Part shown: one piece after another, positions 42,061 to 55,356 of the stretch
How positions within the stretch are numbered: position 1 is the stretch's first letter
How the letters are laid out: each line of letters begins with the position of its first letter
Source of the DNA: Batillaria attramentaria
Taxonomy: Eukaryota > Mollusca > Gastropoda > Batillariidae
Assembly (NCBI GenBank): GCA_018292915.2
Contig: JACVVK020000466.1
Location: 355,001-419,000, forward strand
Direction: 5' to 3'
DNA length: 64,000 nucleotides
Made by a program: the position numbers and the translations under genes
Notes under the pieces: generated by a model
The model's input: only the letters and a program-made list of their open reading frames with translations
Told to the model about the DNA's origin: nothing
Database searches by the model: none

Positions 42061-44431
42061 GAACTAACTAACTAACTCACATTCCAGGGATGTCGTTTGG
42101 GGTCGGATCTCGGCTAAAAGCCGATTTTTTTTAACCCGATAATCTGTCTGTAATGTCGGCTGGCCGAGCCAAAGTTTTTACGAGTGAATCGGCTCGATTA
42201 TGTCCGTTTCTGCGAGATTTCTGTGCTGGCTGGACTAATTTCCAAGAAAACGCAACTTTTGGTGAGGATGTGTATCTACAGAACATCTTTAATTCATGGA
42301 GGTGGAGGGAGCACGTAACAGTAAGGAATCTAGTCGAAAAACTTGTGAAACTGCTTAGGCAGAGAGAGCCGAGACTTTCTGTAAAAAGCCGAAACTTTCA
42401 TGTCTGCTTCGGCTAAATCGCCGAAGAAAACAAATCCTGGCAACATCACTGCATTCCTCTCATATTTTTCTCATTTATTTGTCACATATTTTCAGTCCAT
42501 TTTTTCCATTTTCCTTACGCTTTTTTCGCATTTTCGTGCGATTTCTCACCATTTTCTCTCATACTCACTTCTTTTTATCTTAATGCAGAGAAATCGAGTA
42601 CAGATGACTGTCACAGTAAAAATCACACCACCCATAAAACTGCCGGAAGTCATCAGTATGTCGGGATGAAGATCTTTCGTCTCATTACCTGAAAAGGAAA
42701 TCAGTTATAAAGTCCCCCAATAGTCGTGCTTAATTATCAAACGCACCTTGGACATGTTAAAAGAAATATGACATTAACTTACAATATTTTTTTTTATATC
42801 ACAGCCTCATACAGTGCCAATTTTATCTGTACTATTGGATGAACAATCATTCGCTGGGAAAGTAATATCTGCCACGCAAAAAAACAAACGGACCCGAGTG
42901 CTGAAATACATGTATATTTCTGAAGTGCGTATAGCACCACATGCAACCTTATGACAGTACATAACTTACTTGTTTGCATAATCATGCAAGTCTCACCGAC
43001 CCCTATTCTTGAGATTTGTTTTAAGAGGATGGGGACTTTAGTGTGTGTCAGGCTGTCTACATAAAGCGTATGAACAGTTTCCTCGAAACTCCACTTACTT
43101 CCAGCTCCTAACTCGTTGTCTGACGATGACGGTACTTCCACTTCCAGGGAAACGCTTCTCCGTCCGGAGCAAACCAAGCGGAATTCTTTCGGTGCTAAGC
43201 AGAAAAAAATAAAGGCAATTACTGAGCCGGTAATGAACAAAAGCGTACATCACAGATCAGTTTGTTCATCTTTAGAATACCTTGCTTCACATTCTCGCCC
43301 TTTATTCTTGTTGTTGTTGTTGTTAAATTTGTTCCAGATCTTTAAACTTATTTTGTATAAAGACGACAAAAATTTACCTTTTGGAAACGTTTCTCCTCCG
43401 AGAGCAAGACAGACAGAAAAGGGGATAGTTTCAAAACTGAATCGTGCTGTAGTATTCATATAGAGCCAAGAGGCCTTCCTCCTCTTCAGGCATTTTAGCC
43501 AGTTCACGATCTAGCGGCAAATTGAGATGCTAATTTACAGGAATGCGGATTTGTTTAGTCAAGACATACCGATACAGCACCTTTAACCAAAATTGAAAAT
43601 GTACGTATAAATAAGGCGTAGAAGAAAATGAAGAATTCGTCAATTTTACATTGACTTCCACCGTGTCATTGCGACTTAGAATGTTTACAGTTTCAAATCT
43701 ATATGGGATATACAGTTACATGTAAATTCAATGCCCAGCCGTTGTCGTGCAACACGCCCGTTTTGGAGAACTCGTTTACAAAGCATAAGACATTTTGTGT
43801 GATGTCACTCGTTACACTTGACACACTCTTCTAACAAATTTACCTTCGATGGTCAATCTTTGTCGTACATCACTTCCGTTTTGAAGAACTTCAAATTTGG
43901 CGATAAATGCGTTTGTTGTCATGTTAAAAGCTGCTCGACTCGGAGATGGAAGAATAGTCCTCGTTTCCTCTTTTTGTTGAGTTAAAATCTGGAGTATCGG
44001 TTTGACGGGAGTTTTCGTGTCCAAATACGGGGACCTTGCCGTGAAATCAAATGTTTGCTGGGTTTCTGATGCCACGTTGCACTTGCAGACTGAGTACGGT
44101 CGAGTGTCGGGGTCCCATTGTAGAAGAAAACTCAAATCAGTTTCGTTCGATTTGTAACATGGGTCAGTCGCGCTGCCTGGCAATAGAAAGGAAATATTTT
44201 TATTTGATCTATGGTCATAGTAACAACAATAACTATCATTCTTATATCGCTTTAAGATAAAGTGCCACCAACACCTTCCCTCACAAAACAACGTACACAC
44301 CCTGGTACCAACAACCACGTCTGTGACTACATAGAGGAGCAGAGAGATGACGTAACTCTAATTTCAGGTAGGAGTTGTTAGGCACTGGAAAGTCTCTCTT
44401 ACACACTGTCCTGTTAACATACACACACACA

Positions 44432-44482
<51 letters not shown>

Positions 44483-44647
44483 ACGCACGCACACACACGC
44501 AAAAAGACGAATATTACAATAATTAGGGTCAATCAGAGAAACAGACAGACAGACAGATAGACAGGCTGTTTCGTCTTGTGGAAACTTACTCATGCAAACT
44601 CCAACCACTCCAAGAAATATCAACGTGATGTACGTACATTCACCCAT
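41106..44647 (-). CDS. Receptor gene A2, six exons
   Basis: The exons are 44590-44647, 43844-44176, 43099-43194, 42569-42688, 41602-41723 and 41106-41189, with the same lengths and phases as A1; the product is 270 aa. The transmembrane and tail exons are intact. The tail differs from A1 and A3 at the second tyrosine motif: it reads MTIDPGLARG where the others have MTVYSGLAPR or MTIYSGLAPR, so the ITSM-like tyrosine is lost, while NYERPL, IYSEV and DGYLRP remain. The ectodomain begins TDPCYKSNETDLSFLLQWD, more diverged than in the other copies. Confidence 0.8.
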
Positions 44648-45233
44648 GTCAAGGAACAATGATTCAAACTGAAACGACGTGAATCGAGCTCTACACTTAC
44701 ACACTTACCGCTACAACTCACTAAAGTGACCATGTAAACTGACGCGATCGAGTAATATTCAGTAATCTATTCTTTATATCAGTACAGTACTTATTCAATA
44801 CTGGGAAGTACGGTGACTCAAATCCTGGCATCTTCGGAAGACGTGCTCTCTCTCTCTCTCTCTCTCTTCTTCTTCTTCTTCTTCTTTTTCTTCTTCTTGT
44901 ATTTCCTTTTATCTTGCCATTGTAGTCTTTTGTTTTTTTAGCAACGGCTATGTTGTTTATTTACTAGATGGAATACTAGTCCCTTTCCCCCTTTCTTTGA
45001 GTATTGGTTGAACATGGATTGTCGTGCCCAAATAGGGGAATTTTACAGTAAGATGAATGTTTGTTGGATTTCTAATGTCAGGTTGAACTTACAGAGAGTA
45101 TGGTGGAGTGTCGGGGTTCCATTGTAGGAGAAAGACACACTAGTGCTGTTCGATTTGACACGTGGGTCTCTCGCAATGCTTGGCAACTGAATAGATTTGA
45201 TCATGCCAACGATCGCGCACACACACACACACG

Positions 45234-45293
<60 letters not shown>

Positions 45294-46070
45294 GATTCAA
45301 AGACTGTACTCCTTTCTCCATGTTAGGGTATGGAGGAATATCCAAATACAAAGGACGTGATATCAAAGTACAACAATATCCAAATACAGCTAAAAAATAA
45401 ATTAATAAAAAAAAAAACCACAACAAAACCAAATAGCACCTCAATTTCAATCCAAGATACATATACACATTACAACACCTCATGTACGTCAATATGGCTT
45501 TAACGGACAAATTATACGAATTTCCTGATTTTACTGAACTTGGCAAGAATTGATAATGCTCTCTGCAATGTGTCTATTGATATGAATGTGCAAACTTTGT
45601 ACGACGAAACTGATCTGAAAAAATCAATGTGTATGGTAAAAACGTTTGCTTTTCGTTTGAAACATCGGACATTCCATGATGAAGTGTAGTTTATCATCGA
45701 GTAGTGACATATCTCGAACACAGTCTGCCCTTTTTTAGGTGTGCTATTTCGTCTTCCCGATTCAACTGCTAATTTGTGATTACTACAACAGAATTTCATT
45801 TTTGAAACAGCATAAACGTCGGCCACACTTGCTTGTGACACTCCATGCATACGGAGTTGACGAACTTAAAAAAAAAAACAAAAAAAATCGTATATATACG
45901 GCCTAATCTTTTGATCCTTGTAAAATAAAGGTTCGTTCGTTCGTTCCATGAGTCATGATAATGAAGCAAATATGTCCGTGTCACGATTTCTCAGTAACAG
46001 TATACGTTATCACCCTTTTCGGCTGACAGACCAAATCTTCCTCAAGTCGCTAAAGATTTTCTGATTTTAC

Positions 46071-46128
<58 letters not shown>

Positions 46129-46212
46129 GCTATTTACATCCCCTCCGCTTACATACAATTTGGCAGTGCAACAAACTCATGATGCACACAGACACTGAGG
46201 CTTAAAAGAGGT
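44648..46212. other. A2-B2 spacer with pseudo-exon and microsatellites
   Basis: No intact gene is present. CT/TTC runs lie near 44848-44900 and a CA array at about 45240-45292. The region 45300-45900 parallels 23930-24590. A CT-CA array lies at about 46073-46120. Confidence 0.7.
45040..45195 (-). pseudogene. Remnant of a receptor ectodomain exon, second copy
   Basis: On the minus strand about 150 bp of the 333-nt exon remain, diverged from the functional copies and with the acceptor changed (CAGTTGCCAAG). It is the paralogue of 23752-23850. Confidence 0.65.
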
Positions 46213-46363
46213 TTAGCTGTCAAAGGCTTGGCGGAAGAGATAGGTCCTCAGATGCGATTTAAACAGAGGCAGTGAGGTCTAAAGGCGGAGTTCGATTGGC
46301 AAAGAGTTCCAGACAGTCGGGGCTAAAAAGCTGAAAGAGCGCTCTCCGGCAGTTTTCATGTTA

Positions 46364-47527
46364 AGGCGCGTCTTAACTATGCCCGAAGAGGTCCTCACCG
46401 ATGACATCCGAATTTCTTCGCCTTTGTTCCGCGTGGCCTCCACGTACTAACTAGGTGTCAAACATTCGTGACATGTGACCGAAGGAAAATAGCAATGGCG
46501 CCGATTGTGAGCTTATCAGTGAAGTGCGTCTCGTAGCAACTGTAGCTGTTGAGGGAAATCAAGGGGTTACACGACAACATGGCTTTACGCACTCAAAAGG
46601 GCACTATCTGAACTAATCAATGTGACCCAACTGCACCATGAATTGCATTAAAAACCGAAATAATCACCAACGAAACCACTGAACCGACAGACAGTTACGA
46701 GCCGGTACACCGGCGTAGCAGACGGTCACCAGCACACGGCGGAAGAAAAACGTCATACCAACAACAATGTCGCGGTTTTGCATCAATTTTAGCAAACAAA
46801 ATCAAAATTCTACACTACCTCAGTAATCAGAGTGACGCAAGTGAGCCATGAAAGTTATAGATGCCTGAAATATCAGCGACTAGAACGTTGACTCGGTACT
46901 CATGTGACGACGCGGCGAGCCGGCCGCCACGCGAGCAGACGGCGTTAGCATGCGAAGCAAAAACGCTGTAATTACAGATATTTCTTACTTCGGGGAGCCG
47001 CGGTGGTCGAATGGTAGAGCGTTGGACTTCCAATGCTCGGGTCGTGAGTTCGAACCCCGGCTGGGGCCAAATATTGTGCTGGCTTTTTCATCGTTGCCCC
47101 GTCTTTGATATCACCCTTATGTGGTGGAAAAGGACGTTAAACTTCAAAACACCCACACCCACGCATTCTTACTTCACCTGTAACATTGTAAGTCAAATGT
47201 ACACTATCCTTACTAATCAATGTATTCCAGCAGCACCAAGAAACGTCTTCATTGCCGAAAATTAATATTAATGCTTGTGTCTTTGAACCGACACCGGCCA
47301 TGTGCGAGCGCGACCCTCCGCCATCTTGAAATCAGATAGCTGGCGAATCTGGATCAGCCAATCAGATAGCGTCTGGCGAAATCATTCGGGGTTGATCGCG
47401 GTTGATCGCATAACATGTTGAGCGAAGCCCGAACAGCCCAAAATCTCTTCGCGAGGCCCCAAAATGTTTCCAGCGAAGCGTTTTTTCTTCGCTCTTCGGG
47501 GTTGATCGCCATAGTTAAGACGCGCCT
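46364..47527. mobile_element. PIF/Harbinger-like MITE with TTA duplication
   Basis: Terminal inverted repeats AGGCGCGTCTTAACTATG are flanked by TTA at 46361-46363 and 47528-47530. Removing the element and one TTA rejoins the LINE reading frame at ...PK-R-NMKTAGERS, which proves the boundaries. A 3-bp TWA duplication is typical of PIF/Harbinger. The element is 1164 bp and non-coding, and contains a SINE. Confidence 0.85.
46992..47165 (+). mobile_element. tRNA-derived SINE nested in the MITE
   Basis: The head has A box (TGGTCGAATGG) and B box (GAGTTCGAACCCC), with the same body and tail as the SINE at 27350. The 10-bp duplication TTCTTACTTC is at 46982-46991 and 47166-47175. It is the best preserved SINE copy in the window. 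Confidence 0.92.
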
Positions 47528-48925
47528 TTACGCTTCGGAATTATGAGGAGTTTTTCGCTAGCGGAACGCAGGGTGCGCGACGGTTGATACTTACAGAGTA
47601 AGGCCGACAGGTAGGGAGGAAGAGAACCCTCGAAGAAACGGAATGCGAAAGTGGCGATTTTGTACCGGAAACGGAATTTAACAGGGAGCCAATGTAGATG
47701 TTTCAGCAGAGGCGTAACGTGATCCCTCTTTCGTTTTCTCAAGACGAGACGCGCTGCGTTGTTCTGGATCATCTGCAAACGAGAGATCTGGTCTGCCGGT
47801 AAACCTGCAAAGACGGAGTTGCAGTAATCCAACCGCGACGTTACGAACGCATTGACAAGCCTTGATGCTGCACTTTCAGAGAGGAACGGCCTAAGTGAGG
47901 AGATCCTAAGGAGCTCAAGAAAAGCCGAACGGCAGACGCTGCTGATCTGATCATGCATGGAAAGCGTCTGGTCGATCTTTACACCTAAATATTTCACACA
48001 CTTTTGGAAAGAGATCTCAGACCCACCGATGTTTGCGACCTCGCTGCCAATCAAACTGAGACGCGACTGAGAACCTACAGGCATGACCTCGGTTTTGTCA
48101 GTGTTGAGTTTAAGCTTGTTGCTAGTCATCCAGGACAAAACATCTTCAATACATCTTCAATCTTGAATGCTCAGATGAGCATGAAATGGTCTGAAATGGT
48201 CGGGAGTACTGCTTTTTGACAGTTCAGTGTCGTCTGCATACTTGTGAAAATCACACTCATGAGCGGAGATCACATCAGACAGAGGCTGGGAATACAGCGT
48301 AAACAAAACAGGCCCTAAAACGGAACCCTGATGGATCCCAAACACCAACAGACTAGGGGCAGACAACTGGCCATCAACGGTTACACATTGGAAGCGATCT
48401 GTGACATAGGACGTGAACCACGCCAGCGCGGTACCGTGAATATCAAAAGTCAACTCCAACCTCTTCAGCATCACAGAGTGATCAAGCGTGCCGAATGCTG
48501 CGCTGAGATCCAGGAGAGCAACAAGGGAGACTAATCTCTCGTCTGCCTTCACTAGCAGACCATCCAGGACACTCAGCACAGCAGTCTCCGTGCTATGATC
48601 CTTCCGGTATGCCGACTGGTGTACTTCAAGTAGATCATTTTCAGACAGATGGCGCTGCAACTGTTTTAAGACAGCCTTCTTTAGGATCTTTGAAATGAAC
48701 GGGAGATTAGAAACAGGTCTAAAGTGTTTTAGGTTATTCACATCAAGTCTAGGCTTCTTCAGAAGCGGTGTAACAACTGCGTGTTTAAACTTGCCGGGCA
48801 CTGCACCGGTAGTGAGAGAAATGTTCACAATAGCAGTAATCAGTGGAATGAGATCGTCAATACACATTATAATACATGGACATGTAGCACTTTGTAAGCG
48901 GTGGTAAATCCATATGCTAAACAAA

Positions 48926-49921
48926 CAGGAATAAGTGGCTTTGTAACTTGGTGTGTGTGTGAGGGGGGGGGGGGGGGCAACTTTAACTGTCTGAGGGTCT
49001 GTCTACAGCGAGCATGATTTCAAAGACAGGTTGGTATTTGAGACTTGGGACTCAGCAGGCTGAGTCACCCGATTCTTCCATCTGACTTCTTCATCATCAA
49101 CAACAACAAAATAAACTAACGAATGTTAATTGCATCTTAAATTCACGATCATAAAAAAATGTTCTTGTTCTGGAACCAACCACCTGATTCCTTAAAAAAA
49201 AAAAAAAACTGGAAACGGAAAATTACCCGTATAATTATTTGATCAAGCGCAGATTTTTTATTTTTTTTTTGAAAATAACCCGGATTCAAAGGGTCCCCCC
49301 CCCCCCCCCCCCCCCCCGAAATACACTCTGATTTACTTCATTCATGAAAGCACAACGACATTTTCGTTGCATATTTCATGATCGTTAGTGTATTAATTTG
49401 GAACGGACCCAAGCCCGTACGAACAGTGCTCGAAGCGAGTCATTCTTCAGCATATTTAACAGCGACATGATACATTTTAAACAGATAATGATAAATCATT
49501 GTGACTCATGCACACGCCACAAGGAAATCATGAGGACTAGTCATTTCCTCGTGACGGAATTCCCTGGAGGTCAGACACCCACTTACAAATCAAGCAACTC
49601 TCTTACAAAAACACACTATTACCGGCAATAAGTCAGTATTTACATATATGAACTATTAAGTTTGAACCAAAATAATTGTGATTATTGTATCAGTTTTCAG
49701 GGAACAAAATACTGTCATATTAGTCAGCGATATTTTGGCACTTATTTACTGTGTCGTTGTTCGTAGATACAGGCAGTGAATGCGACCGATCTTGTTATTA
49801 TTTTGATGCGAGCTCATGACAACATCACGAGGAATAGTCATATACTCGTGACAATGAAAATTCACCAGAGAACAGACACCTACTTGCAAATCATGTAGCT
49901 CTCTTACAAAAACATACTATT
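48926..49921. other. A2-B2 spacer
   Basis: No gene is visible. G and C tracts lie at 48961-48977 and about 49296-49317. From about 49190 the sequence is a copy of 24580-25310. Confidence 0.75.
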
Positions 49922-50330
49922 CCCGGTGTAGGATCCGGTCCGGTCCCCCCTCTGAAGTAGTCCCCCGGGGGACCAATTCGTGGCAAAAACTGCTCTATAA
50001 TGGTCCCCCCCTTAGACATCCAGCCTCGTTTTCGACTGGTCCCCCTGGGCGATTTTGGTCCCCCCTCGCATCCAAAATAGGCCCCCTCTCGAACTGGTCC
50101 CCCTCTTTTCTAACCAATGTAGAGCTATGTCAGTATTTATTTTTAACTTTATTGTTATAGTGTGTGTCAACTCAGTAGAAAACGTGACTCTGGATCTCTC
50201 TCTCACTCTCTCTCTCTCTCTCTCGCCCCCCACACTTTCTCTCCTCCCCCCATCTCTCAAACACACACACACACACACATTATGCACGCACGCACGCACG
50301 CGTGCACACTCACTCACGCACGCACGCATG

Positions 50331-50374
<44 letters not shown>

Positions 50375-50456
50375 CTTTCGTTATATGTATAATTATTTTC
50401 ATTTTTGTACAGAAATGTTATTCAAGATGATCTTGAACTGGGTCAAGGTTACAGTG

Positions 50457-50655
50457 TCAAATCTAAACTTTTAAAAGTGATTTAACTTCGTAGATTTGCC
50501 GTTCTATGTAGCCTATACTTTTGTTTTTTATTTTCTCTTTTCTTTTCTTTTTTGTGGGATGAGAAAACGGTCGCCACTAAAAAACAAAAGTATAGGCTAC
50601 ATAGAACGGCAAATCTACGAAGTTACATCACTTTTAAAAGTTTAGATTTGTTTTC
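50457..50655. repeat. Inverted repeat with 72-bp arms
   Basis: The arms at about 50457-50528 and 50581-50655 share AAGTATAGGCTACATAGAAC and its complement; the spacer carries TGTGGGATGAGAAAACGGTC, repeated again at 50675-50694. Confidence 0.75.
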
Positions 50656-50690
50656 TCTTTTCTTTTTCTTTTTTGTGGGATGAGAAAACG

Positions 50691-50810
50691 GTCGCCACGC
50701 TTCTTGACACGTCACGTGACTCGTGTCAAACATGCCTATAATTATAAATGGTCGCCACGCTTCTTGACACGTCACGTGACTCGTGTCAAACATGCCTATA
50801 ATTATAAGTA
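50691..50810. repeat. Two 60-bp tandem units with a CACGTG palindrome
   Basis: Units start with GTCGCCACGC at 50691 and 50751 and are nearly identical. Each contains an inverted repeat TTGACACG...CGTGTCAA around the palindrome TCACGTGA. Confidence 0.9.
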
Positions 50811-50903
50811 CACGGCAATTCATTCCGTCAGCCAGTCTTCGTTTTTCATTGACTATCATCATGGACGACACTCTGTATGATAACGTGTTGAACTATTTGA
50901 ACT

Positions 50904-52315
50904 AGAGAGGCAAAAGCCTCCACGGCTCCCTTGTGACAGGGGTCAAGGTCATTCAAAAGAGTATGTTTGTAAATTTCTTATCAGTATCTATCATCAAGCC
51001 AAGTAAGGTGTCTCTGGTGTTCTTAGTTCCTGGCAATGTTACACTTTTTTCCCAAAACTGACTATATGGCCTTGACCTTGGTCAAGGTCATTCAAATAAG
51101 ATATCAATGTCTATCATTACACCAAGTTGGATGCCTCTAGTACTTGTAGTCTCTCCAAAAACAGTAGTATTGAAATTCACAACAGACAGCTTTACTGACC
51201 TTGACCTTGAGTCAAGGTCATTTAAGTGGTATGGATATATTGGTCTTATCAATGTCTATTAGCATGCCAAGTTTGGCGCCTCTGCTGTTTGTTGTTTCTG
51301 AGAAAATGCCAATGTTACGGTTTCACAGAAATAGCTTGTACGGCCTTGACCTTGACACAAGGCTACTGAATACATGTATATCTGTAAAGTTCTTATCAAT
51401 GTCTATCACCATGTAAAGTTTAAAACCTCTGGTTTATGTAGATTCCGAGAAAATGCCAATGCAAAATTTTAAAACAGACAGCTTTAGTGACCTTGACCTT
51501 TAGTCAAGGTTATTCAACATGATATAATTTTAAAGGTCTTACGGCTGTCTATAGGCATGCCAAATTTGGTGCCTCTGCTTTTCGTAGATTCTGAGAAAAT
51601 GCCCATGTTAAGGTTTACTGTGGAAATGCGGTAAATAGCTTGTATAGCCTTGACCTTGACGCAAGGCCATTGAATACATGTACATCTGTAAAGTTCTAAT
51701 CAATGTCTATCATCATGCAAAGTTTAAAACCTCCCATTTTTGTAGATTCCAAGAAAATGCCAATGCAAAATTGTCAAACAAACAGCTTTAGTGACCTTGA
51801 CCTTCAGTCAAGGTCATTCAAGATGATATATTTTGAAAGGTCTTATGGTTGTCTATCAGCATGCCAAGTTTGGTGCCTGTGCTTTTTTTAGATTCTGAGA
51901 AAATGCCAATGTTAAGGTTTTCTACGGAAATGCGGAAAATAGCTTGTCTGACCTTGACCTTCACACAAGGCCATTAAATACATGTATATCTGTAAAGTTC
52001 TTATCAATGTCTAACATCATGCAAAGTTGAAAACCTTTGGTATTTGTAGACTCCAAGAAAATGCCAATGTAAAATTTTCAAACAGACAGCTTTACTGACC
52101 TTGACCTTGAGTCAAGGTCATTCAAAATGATCTATTTTGAAAGGTCTTATGGCTGTCTATCGGCATGCCAAGTTTGGTGACTCTGCTGTTTGTAGATTCT
52201 TAGAAAATGCCAATGTTAAGGTTTACTGCGGACACACAGACAGACAGACAGACACACACACAGACAGACGACGGAGGGTTATAACATAGACTCCCATTGT
52301 TACACAAGGGAGCCA
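50904..52315. mobile_element. Non-autonomous repeat element with internal GACCTTGACC units, copy 2
   Basis: It has the same termini (GGCTCCCTTGTG at 50924-50935; CACAAGGGAGCC at 52303-52314) and internal order as 222-1620, with small differences, but a different flank: it sits inside the CCGG-duplicating element. TCAAGGTCA occurs about five times. Confidence 0.75.
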
Positions 52316-52582
52316 AAAATGGCACTTACCCTCTGACCGCGAAAGGGGAAAACCGTGATGTGACTAAAGTTAAATACTGACATAGCTCTACATTGGTTAG
52401 AAAAGAGGGGGACCAGTTCGAGAGGGGGCCTATTTTGGATGCGAGGGGGGATCAAAATCGCCCAGGGGGACCAGTCGAAAACGAGGCTGGATGTCTAAGG
52501 GGGGACCATTATAGAGCAGTTTTTGCCACGGATTGGTCCCCTGGGGGACTACTTCAGAGGGGGGACCGGACCGGATGCTACA

Positions 52583-53656
52583 CCGGCAATAAGTCAGTAT
52601 TTACATATATGAACAATTAAGTTTGAGCAACCCAAAAAAAAAAAATCGTGATTATTGTACCGATTTTCAGGAAAAAATACTGTCACATTAGTCAGCACTT
52701 ATTCGCTGTGTCTGACAAAACTGTTCATAGATGGAGGCAGTGAATGTGAGTGATTTTGTTATCATTTTGATGCGAGCTCAAATACGGATGGACATTGCCA
52801 TAAAAAAACAAAAACAAAAAACTGTCGTTAATCTAATTTTCTTCAACCACCTAAAAATATATAGAATAATTATATACAAAAGATGTATGCACAGTCATCA
52901 GTTTCTTAACCTGTCGAGGGAGCCGGGGTGGCCGAATGGTAGAGCGTTGGATTTTGAATGCTCGGGTCTTGAGTTCGAATCCCGGTTAAGGCCAAATATT
53001 TGTGCTGGTCTTTTTCTCGTTGCCAGACAGGTCTTTGATATCACCCTTATGCGGTGGAAAAGGGCGTTAAACTCCCAAACACCCACCCACCCCTGTCGTT
53101 ATTTCTATGTACATCAAAAGTGTGCAAGTCTTGTTCTTTCCCCTCGCTTTGGTCGCCGGAAAATGTGAAGTTTTGCAGTCTTCATTTACGTCGTTCCTTT
53201 GTTCCAACAGCATGTGACCCTGAAATACAATACAGGCATAGATTCAGCACAGTGTCACCCTGTATTAAACTAGCTACACTGAACAGTGACTCATGAGAAG
53301 TCAAGGGTGTGTGACAAGACACAATAACAAACTAACCTTTGTTTTGAGTGAAAAGTCACAAGGAAGAGGAACTTCCCTGACTGAGATAGATAGGTCACTA
53401 CAATGTCGTGAAAAGGGGGTGCTGTACTTTACACACTGAACTTTCAGGGTTATGAAAGCAATAAGTCCTTACTAAGCTTTCTCAAAAACACCGAGGAAAC
53501 AGAAACGGGGTGTTTGCTGTATTTGACTTACACTGACCTTTGAAGGTTGGGGAAAGTAAGCAGTCCTTACAAAACTTTCTACAAAAAATACAGAAACGAG
53601 TTGTTTGGTGTATCTGACCTTGTAAAAAAGTCCCTTAAAAGACTTGTTCGTTTGTT

Positions 53657-53699
<43 letters not shown>

Positions 53700-54031
53700 T
53701 TGTTTGTTTGTTGTTTGTTGGGTTTTTTGTTTGTTTGGTTTGTTTGTTTGTTTGTTTTTATTCGTTTTGTGTTTGTTGGGTTTTTTTTTGTTTTTTTTTT
53801 TTGGGGGGGGGGGAAGCAACATCTTTCAATAATAATAATAATAATAATACAGGCAAAGAGTTCTATCATTACAGAGAAAATAATATCAAGGGTTCCCCGC
53901 CAGAAACTACTATTGATAGAAAGAAGAGAGATGATACGTTCTGGTTGGGTACCCTCGTTATTATGTGTCTTTTGTAAGGACAGAACCCCCTCACCTGTGC
54001 TAACAAGGAAAGATGACGTTTCATGGACGCC
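52583..54031. other. Spacer between the CCGG element and gene B2
   Basis: No gene is visible. It parallels 26990-28412. A run of GTCT/GTTT repeats lies at 53650-53760 and a G tract at about 53803-53813. Confidence 0.75.
52917..53091 (+). mobile_element. tRNA-derived SINE, copy 2
   Basis: This is the paralogue of 27350-27520, with the same flanking CCTGTCG and the same host flanks; a small local change is seen in the body (TTGCCAGACAGG). Confidence 0.88.
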
Positions 54032-55275
54032 CTAGCTATAGGGAGCTGTGTAGATACCCTCAGTCGCGTTCGCAACAGCACGAGAAGCCCCACCAGCAGC
54101 CTCACCAGCAGCCCTACCAGCACCTGAAGAGGACGGCTGGGTCTTGCCACTGGTACTTGGAGTCTGGACAGGGTCAGGGTCTCCAGGTGTCGAGTAGTGA
54201 CACTCGGAGTTGTCCTGGGAGTCAGTAGGGTTCCAGTCTTCACCGGACGAGGTGGACATGACGTTCACCTCCTCGACTGGGATGTTGGACCAACTCCTGC
54301 TGGTGGGAGCGTCCACTTCCGGTTCACTGGCAGTTTGGTAAATCCGGTTTTCTTGCCTGGAATTTACAAAGATAGATCGCATGTACGTGGTATCACTCAT
54401 TCGTTAATGAAGCTCAACAACAGCAGTCAGCCGTTACCGTCTGTCGTCTACGTTAACAGACCCCAGTCGTAGGTAAAGACTCTTTTTACGTCAATATGTC
54501 AATGTGATGTGATGTTATTATGGTTATCATATACCATTAAAAATAAGCATGTCTTGCTTCATATTAACGGAACGGGTATGACGTGCATTTTAAAATACTT
54601 CCTTCCTACTTCCTTCAAAGCTGGAGGACGAAGCAGTGAAAGCCTGCTGCCGCTAAGCGCTACTTTATGTGCAAACCTCCACCCTGCTATTCACTCTGGT
54701 GCGTGTGACAGTATAATTTCTGTTTACCACGACACCGGCCACAGCCTACTCTTCTTCAAAAGATGAACGTGGGATTTTTAGCGTGCACGCTTGATGTATG
54801 TGCGTGCGTGTGTACACGAAGGCGAGGTAGGCACCGTAAACGAGTCTGCACATCGATTTGACTCGATATGGTAAAACCCCACCATATTCCTGCCCACCGG
54901 AGACTCGAACCAGGCAGCTCAGGATCCGAAGTCGGCTGCCTTAACCACTAGATCAAATCCCCTGTCATGGGAAATCAGTGTGACTGGCACGTCAGAGTAC
55001 AACAGAATGCGTACCGGAATATATTTTGAAATGAGTGATATCAAAACAGTCCGTTTACCAACAAAATGTGGGCTTCCTCGATTGTCAGCAAACGATATAC
55101 TTTCCTTAAACTTTGTCAGGAGACAAAGTGTACTTGACTGAGAGACCCAAACAAATTCCATTTTTGTTCCATCTATCTATCACCGCTAAGCCTCCACCTC
55201 AGAATGAAAAAAAAAAACCCAAACCAAAACAAAACAAAAACATAGAAAAGCCCATTTTCCATTGTATTCGGCATG

Positions 55276-55356
<81 letters not shown>

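Larger units (their letters stand above)
46213..48925 (-). mobile_element. CR1/L2-like LINE fragment, split by a nested MITE
   Basis: The minus strand encodes a reverse transcriptase in two frames: 48157-48924 (HFRPVSNLPFISKIL, FHKYADDTEL) and 47515-48138 (VKYLGVKIDQTLSMHDQ, RKRKRDHVTPLLKHLHWLP). The C-terminus continues at 46213-46360 (KTAGERSFSF, ending FDS-stop). The motif normally FDTVDH reads FGTLDH, losing an active-site Asp, and there is a frameshift near 48140-48157. The 5' part is missing. It is related to 22330-23144 and is not functional. Confidence 0.88.
49926..52582. mobile_element. 2.66-kb element with 0.2-kb TIRs and CCGG duplication
   Basis: Inverted repeats at 49926-50139 and 52371-52582 (about 213 bp) begin TGTAGGATCCGGTCCGGTCC (inverted TGTAGCATCCGGTCCGGTCC) and contain GGTCCCCC motifs. 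CCGG is duplicated at 49922-49925 and 52583-52586; the host sequence ATTCCCGGCAATAAG is seen uninterrupted at about 27011. The superfamily is not assigned. The interior holds CT, CA and GCAC tracts, an inverted repeat, a 60-bp tandem repeat and a nested 1.4-kb repeat element. No transposase is seen. Confidence 0.85.

Noticed and set aside
46992..47065. tRNA-like sequence with A and B boxes
   Set aside because: It is the head of a SINE with body, tail and target duplication; the same sequence recurs at 27350 and 52917.
47515..48924. Host reverse-transcriptase-like gene
   Set aside because: It is a frameshifted, 5'-truncated LINE with an altered catalytic motif and a transposon inserted in it.
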